A stretch of 35,038 nucleotides of DNA, taken from positions 1 to 35,038 of the forward strand of contig JAGYJW010000061.1 in NCBI GenBank assembly GCA_018401435.1, read 5' to 3'. The number at the start of each line of letters is the position of its first letter. Within the stretch, counting starts at the first letter, position 1. This stretch comes from Deltaproteobacteria bacterium (GTDB lineage Bacteria > Myxococcota_A > UBA796 > UBA2385). The notes below the pieces were generated by a model. The model was given only the letters and a program-made list of their open reading frames with translations. It was not told the DNA's origin and made no database searches. Both the position numbers and the translations under genes were made by a program. Shown here piece by piece: positions 32,210 to 35,038 of this stretch.

Positions 32210-32536
32210 ATGAGCGACCCCCTGTCGAAGGTGCTGGAGGCCACGCGCCGGGTTTCTGCCGCCCGGACCCAAGGCGTGGCCTTGCCGACACCCCCGGGTT
32301 GGCAGCGGGACGGGCGCCTGGTCACCCGAATCGTTGCACGTCACGGATCCGCCCTTCGATTGGTCCTCGTCGAGATGCCGGTGACCGGGAGGGTGCTGGC
32401 CCTGTCGGGGCCGGCGTCCGCGACGGCTTCCGAGCTCGCGGAATGGCCGGAATCCGGCCCCGGCACGCTGTTGGGCACCTACGACAACGTGATGCAGGCC
32501 GGCCGGGCCGTCATGTCCTGGGCGGAGGGCTGGTGA
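32210..32536 (+). CDS. Small hypothetical protein of the integrated element
   Basis: This is a 108-residue protein with a GGAAG ribosome site 5-10 nt upstream of ATG. No family is recognised. A basic N-terminal helix (MSDPLSKVLEATRRVSAART) is followed by beta-like segments (LVTRIVARHGSALRLVLVEM, GRVLALSG) and an aromatic end (YDNVMQAGRAVMSWAEGW). There is no TM segment. The stop overlaps the start of the XRE gene (TGATG), so the two are translated together. It probably belongs to the regulatory or maintenance module of the element next to the tRNA att site. Confidence 0.65.
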   Translation: MSDPLSKVLEATRRVSAARTQGVALPTPPGWQRDGRLVTRIVARHGSALRLVLVEMPVTGRVLALSGPASATASELAEWPESGPGTLLGTYDNVMQAGRAVMSWAEGW

Positions 32537-32994
32537 TGCGGCCCGAGGCACTCCCGGCCATGCTGGTCGAGGTGCGCGCCCTCCTGCAGATCACCCAGCG
32601 CGAGGCCGCCCGCCGGGCCGGGGTCTCGCTTGGGGCCTGGGGCCGCTACGAGCGGGGTGCCAGCTGGCCCTCCCTTCGGGCCCTCCTGTCCATCGCCGCA
32701 CTGCACCCCGCCCCCGACGCATGGGTGCTGCGCCTGGGCCTCGCCGCGGCCCCCCGTTTCCCCCTGGACGACCTCGATCCCGAGTGGGCAGAGGCCAACC
32801 CCGCCCTCGCCGCACTTCACTACCGGCAACGGGCGAATGCGCTGCGGGCCGAGGCCTTGCGCCTGAGCCAGGCCGCCCGCAACGCCGAGGCCAAGGCCCA
32901 GCACTACCACGGCCTGACCACCGGCCAGACCTCGATCCTCGCCTGGGTCGGGCCGCAGAACCCCGCACCCGCCCTCGCCGAAGCGGCAGGGTGA
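32536..32994 (+). CDS. XRE-family helix-turn-helix regulator
   Basis: This is a 152-residue protein. Its N-terminal Cro/CI-type HTH (residues ~5-60: LLQITQREAARRAGVSLGAW, YERGASWPSLRALLSIA) is followed by a charged helical C-terminus (NALRAEALRLSQAARNAEAKAQHY) that could mediate oligomerisation. It would bind DNA as a dimer, most likely repressing its own operon from the palindromic sites before 32210. The start ATG overlaps the stop of the preceding gene. Typical of prophage and integrative-element control genes. Confidence 0.8.
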   Translation: MRPEALPAMLVEVRALLQITQREAARRAGVSLGAWGRYERGASWPSLRALLSIAALHPAPDAWVLRLGLAAAPRFPLDDLDPEWAEANPALAALHYRQRANALRAEALRLSQAARNAEAKAQHYHGLTTGQTSILAWVGPQNPAPALAEAAG

Positions 32995-33011
32995 GACTCC
33001 TGAATCGGTCC

Positions 33012-33103
33012 TCCGCCGATCCCCCGGACCCCCTCTGTCGGAGCCGCCCCGTGTCGCGGGCAGGCAGGCCACAGAGGCCCCGCCCCGCCGGGGGATCGGC
33101 GGA
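33012..33103. repeat. Large inverted repeat between the XRE and ParB-like genes
   Basis: TCCGCCGATCCCCCGG (33012-33027) is the exact complement of CCGGGGGATCGGCGGA (33088-33103). Inside, CCTCTGT pairs with ACAGAGG, so the 92 bp can fold into one long extended hairpin or cruciform. It lies 17 bp after the XRE stop and ~40 bp before the ParB-like start. It could be a terminator, a ParB/partition site or part of an origin or transfer region. Confidence 0.7.
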
Positions 33104-33141
33104 CCTCCTCAACCGCTGGACCCCGTCGCCCTGGAGGCGCA

Positions 33142-34611
33142 ATGAATGCACCGCAACCCGAGACCCCTCGTTCCGCCGAGCTGCCCGTCGCCGACCTGGT
33201 GCTCGACCCGCGCCTGCAGGCGCGCCTCACCGTCTCTGATGCGGCCGTGTCCGACTACGCCGATGCCTTGACCGCGGGCGCCGTCTTCCCGCCGATCTCC
33301 GTGGTGGTGCTGCACGATGGCGTCTCGCTGGTGACCGATGGCTGGCACCGGGTGAAGGCCCACATCCAGGCCGGTCGAAGCCACATCGCGGCCCTGGTGG
33401 CGAAAGGGACTCGCCGAGACGCGCTCCTGGCTGCGGTGCAGGCCAATGCCAACCACGGGCTGCAACGAAGCCAGGAGGACAAGCGCCGCGCCGTTCGCCT
33501 GCTGCTGATGGAGCCGGAGTGGAGTGATCAATCCAACCGCGAGCTGGCACGCCTGGCCGCCGTGAGCCACACCTTCGTCGCCCAGGTGCGCAGCCACTAC
33601 GGGGTGGAGCGCGGCAGCCCCCTGACCGACGCGCGGGTGGAGCACATCGACGGCGAGCCGCCCGAGGCCTGGCGGGCGCTCTTTGAAGAGGCGGAGGCCT
33701 GGGAGCGCGCCCCCCTGCAGCAGATCCGCAAGACCGAGAGTCCGCTGGAGCTGGCCGCAGAGCGGGGCGGCGCGCTGCAGGCCCGAGCACGCCAGCTGCG
33801 TACTGAGGAGCTCGCGACCCCCTGGCCCTGGCGCGAGGACCTCGACGCTGAGGCCATGCGGAAGCGGGCCGCCGAGCTGGACAGCCTGGCGGACCTCGAA
33901 GCGGCCCTGCGCTGCCCGGACTGCCCGGATCGGCCGGAGCTGATCCGGGTCGCTCGCGCTGCCCGGGACCTCGAAGCCCGACCCAGCGAATACAGCCTGG
34001 CTCGCCTCATGAAGACGGTGGAGGGCCGGAAGCGCCTGGTGACCCTGGCCCACCGCCAGGCCGACGCCCTCGCCCGCCGGAAGGCCAAGGAGCCGGCCGA
34101 CCCCTGGCTGCTGGCCCACGCCATCACCGCGATGCCTGCCGCCACCCAGGCCGAGGCCATCCAGGCCGCCCCCGACGAGGTGCTGGACAAGCTCCGCATC
34201 GGGGAGATGGACCCGTCGGTGCGCGACGGCGCCCTGCGTGACCGCGTGGGCTCCGCCGGCAGCTGCGTCCGGTGGCGGGGGCGGTGCTGGCTGCCTTGGG
34301 GCTCACGGTCTTGTCTTTGCCGCTGGTGGGCGCAGACCTGCAGCTCCGCTTCTACACCGAGGTCCTGCCGGGCTTTGCCAGCGGCGACTACAACGGGCTC
34401 ACCGTGCCCATCAACCTGCCGGCCAACCACAGCATCAGCGATCTCTTCAACCAGGCCTGGCCCGGCCCCGATGACCACCACCTGTCGGTCGCCGCTGCCC
34501 GGGGCGCCAAGGTCGTGGCCTTGGCTTTGCTGGGCGGCCTGGTCTTCGTGTCGGCGCGGGCGCGGGACCCCCTCGCCCAAACCAACGCCTTGGGCGCGTT
34601 CACCGTGTTGA
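33142..34611 (+). CDS. ParB-like nuclease/partition protein, 3' end replaced
   Basis: Authentic sequence runs to about residue 366 (near 34240). The N-terminal ParB-type domain has LPVADLVLDPRLQARL and the box VTDGWHRVKAH (the 'GxHR' motif). A helix-turn-helix follows (SNRELARLAAVSHTFVAQVRSHYG, residues ~133-156), then a long helical, charged region with a zinc-knuckle-like CPDCPDRPE (~258). The start has GGAGG 5 nt upstream. After LRDRVG the frame continues as shifted readings of a glycosyltransferase gene (Trp/Cys/Ser-rich), so the last ~120 codons are not genuine. ParB-like proteins bind DNA near an origin or promoter; here it probably serves replication, partition or regulation of the integrated element. 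Confidence 0.8.
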   Translation: MNAPQPETPRSAELPVADLVLDPRLQARLTVSDAAVSDYADALTAGAVFPPISVVVLHDGVSLVTDGWHRVKAHIQAGRSHIAALVAKGTRRDALLAAVQANANHGLQRSQEDKRRAVRLLLMEPEWSDQSNRELARLAAVSHTFVAQVRSHYGVERGSPLTDARVEHIDGEPPEAWRALFEEAEAWERAPLQQIRKTESPLELAAERGGALQARARQLRTEELATPWPWREDLDAEAMRKRAAELDSLADLEAALRCPDCPDRPELIRVARAARDLEARPSEYSLARLMKTVEGRKRLVTLAHRQADALARRKAKEPADPWLLAHAITAMPAATQAEAIQAAPDEVLDKLRIGEMDPSVRDGALRDRVGSAGSCVRWRGRCWLPWGSRSCLCRWWAQTCSSASTPRSCRALPAATTTGSPCPSTCRPTTASAISSTRPGPAPMTTTCRSPLPGAPRSWPWLCWAAWSSCRRGRGTPSPKPTPWARSPC

Positions 34612-34910
34612 TGGTGGTGACGCCGGTCTACACCTATGAGCATCACCTCGCGACGATGATCCTGCCCCTGGTGGCGGGCGGCGTGGCCCTGGTCCGGGGG
34701 CGGCTGGGGCGGGGCTGGTGGGGGATCTGGGGCCTGGGCTTCTTCCTGGGGGGCTGGCCCCTCTACCTGCTGCGGGATGTGCAGCGAGCCCTGCCGGCCC
34801 TGCATTGGCTTCTGCAAGAGAGCAAGCTGGTGGGGATCATTCTGAGCGCGATGGTCTGTGTGGCTGCCGCCCTATTTGCAGAGAAGCCCGCTGGGGCGGC
34901 CAAGGGCTGA
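34242..34910 (+). pseudogene. GT87-type (DUF2029) glycosyltransferase, 3' part only
   Basis: From about 34242 the frame reads GLRRQLRPVAGAVLAALGLT and then a GT87-like C-terminal region. This includes FYTEVLPGFASGDYNGLTVPIN, ANHSISDLF, and several TM helices (VVALALLGGLVFV, MILPLVAGGVALV, GIWGLGFFLGGWPLYLL, GIILSAMVCVAAALF), to a TGA at 34910. GT87 enzymes are membrane mannosyl-type transferases using lipid-phosphate sugars, usually ~400 residues with the catalytic Asp in the N-terminal half. That half is missing, replaced by the ParB-like gene in a different frame. An internal GTG at 34272 could start a 212-residue product, probably inactive. Confidence 0.75.
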
Positions 34911-35038
34911 ATCGCCGGCCTTGGGGCGCTGCGGGCATGCGCCCTGCACCCAGCACAAGGCGGCCCGTGAAGCCGGGAGACCCCGGGTCGCCGGCGGGGG
35001 CGTGAGCGTGGGCCGCGTGAGGGTCGGGGCTTGCCAGG
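34911..35038. other. No gene seen at window end
   Basis: These 128 bp after the glycosyltransferase stop show no convincing start. A gene may begin beyond the window. Confidence 0.4.

Overview
The window reads as high-GC bacterial chromosome, probably from a Myxococcota-like (deltaproteobacterial) organism. This rests on the gene mix (a PQQ sugar dehydrogenase fused to cytochrome c motifs behind a GTD-repeat lipoprotein tail, an FHA protein with a winged helix, a SNF2/SWIM pair, a discoidin-like secreted protein) and on codon use rich in G and C at third positions. No rRNA and no complete tRNA is present, so the taxonomic call is inference. Several conserved genes carry single-base frameshifts or in-frame stops, which suggests either decay or indel errors in the assembly.

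Region 1 (1-2084): two ~290-bp direct repeats, each carrying the 3' end of aat, bracket three leftward genes of unknown function, two of them membrane proteins. The first of these genes is truncated where it meets the right-hand repeat. Region 2 (1966-13299) is ordinary chromosome: aat, a large membrane protein, speA, a frameshifted M3 peptidase, a secreted discoidin-like protein, a peroxiredoxin, the PQQ dehydrogenase/cytochrome fusion and an unknown protein.

Region 3 (13424-17407) is the most unusual locus. A 618-residue protein with a ChaN/Tiki-like toxin-effector domain is flanked by two members of one nucleotidyltransferase superfamily. One is divergent and shares the start tetranucleotide; the other is downstream and translationally coupled. 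Region 4 (17411-21425): a leftward operon of a TetR regulator, a sterol-desaturase-type hydroxylase and an FHA/winged-helix protein faces an aldehyde dehydrogenase, with a palindromic operator between them. Region 5 (21528-25531): a SWIM zinc-finger protein and a SNF2 helicase, the helicase split by frameshifts.

Region 6 (about 25.6-32.07 kb) differs in codon style and looks mosaic. It holds an unknown gene cut by an IS3-family element with an internal amber codon, a quinol-type nitric oxide reductase with a strong sigma-54 promoter match, and remnants of DUF433 and RelE/ParE toxin-antitoxin genes. It ends at the 3' half of a tRNA-Pro(CGG) gene with its own terminator, which looks like the distal attachment site of an integrated element. 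Region 7 (32.07-34.24 kb) is that element: a small protein, an XRE regulator, a large inverted repeat and a ParB-like protein. The ParB reading frame runs abruptly into the 3' part of a GT87-type glycosyltransferase at about 34.24 kb, so a deletion, rearrangement or chimeric join is likely there.
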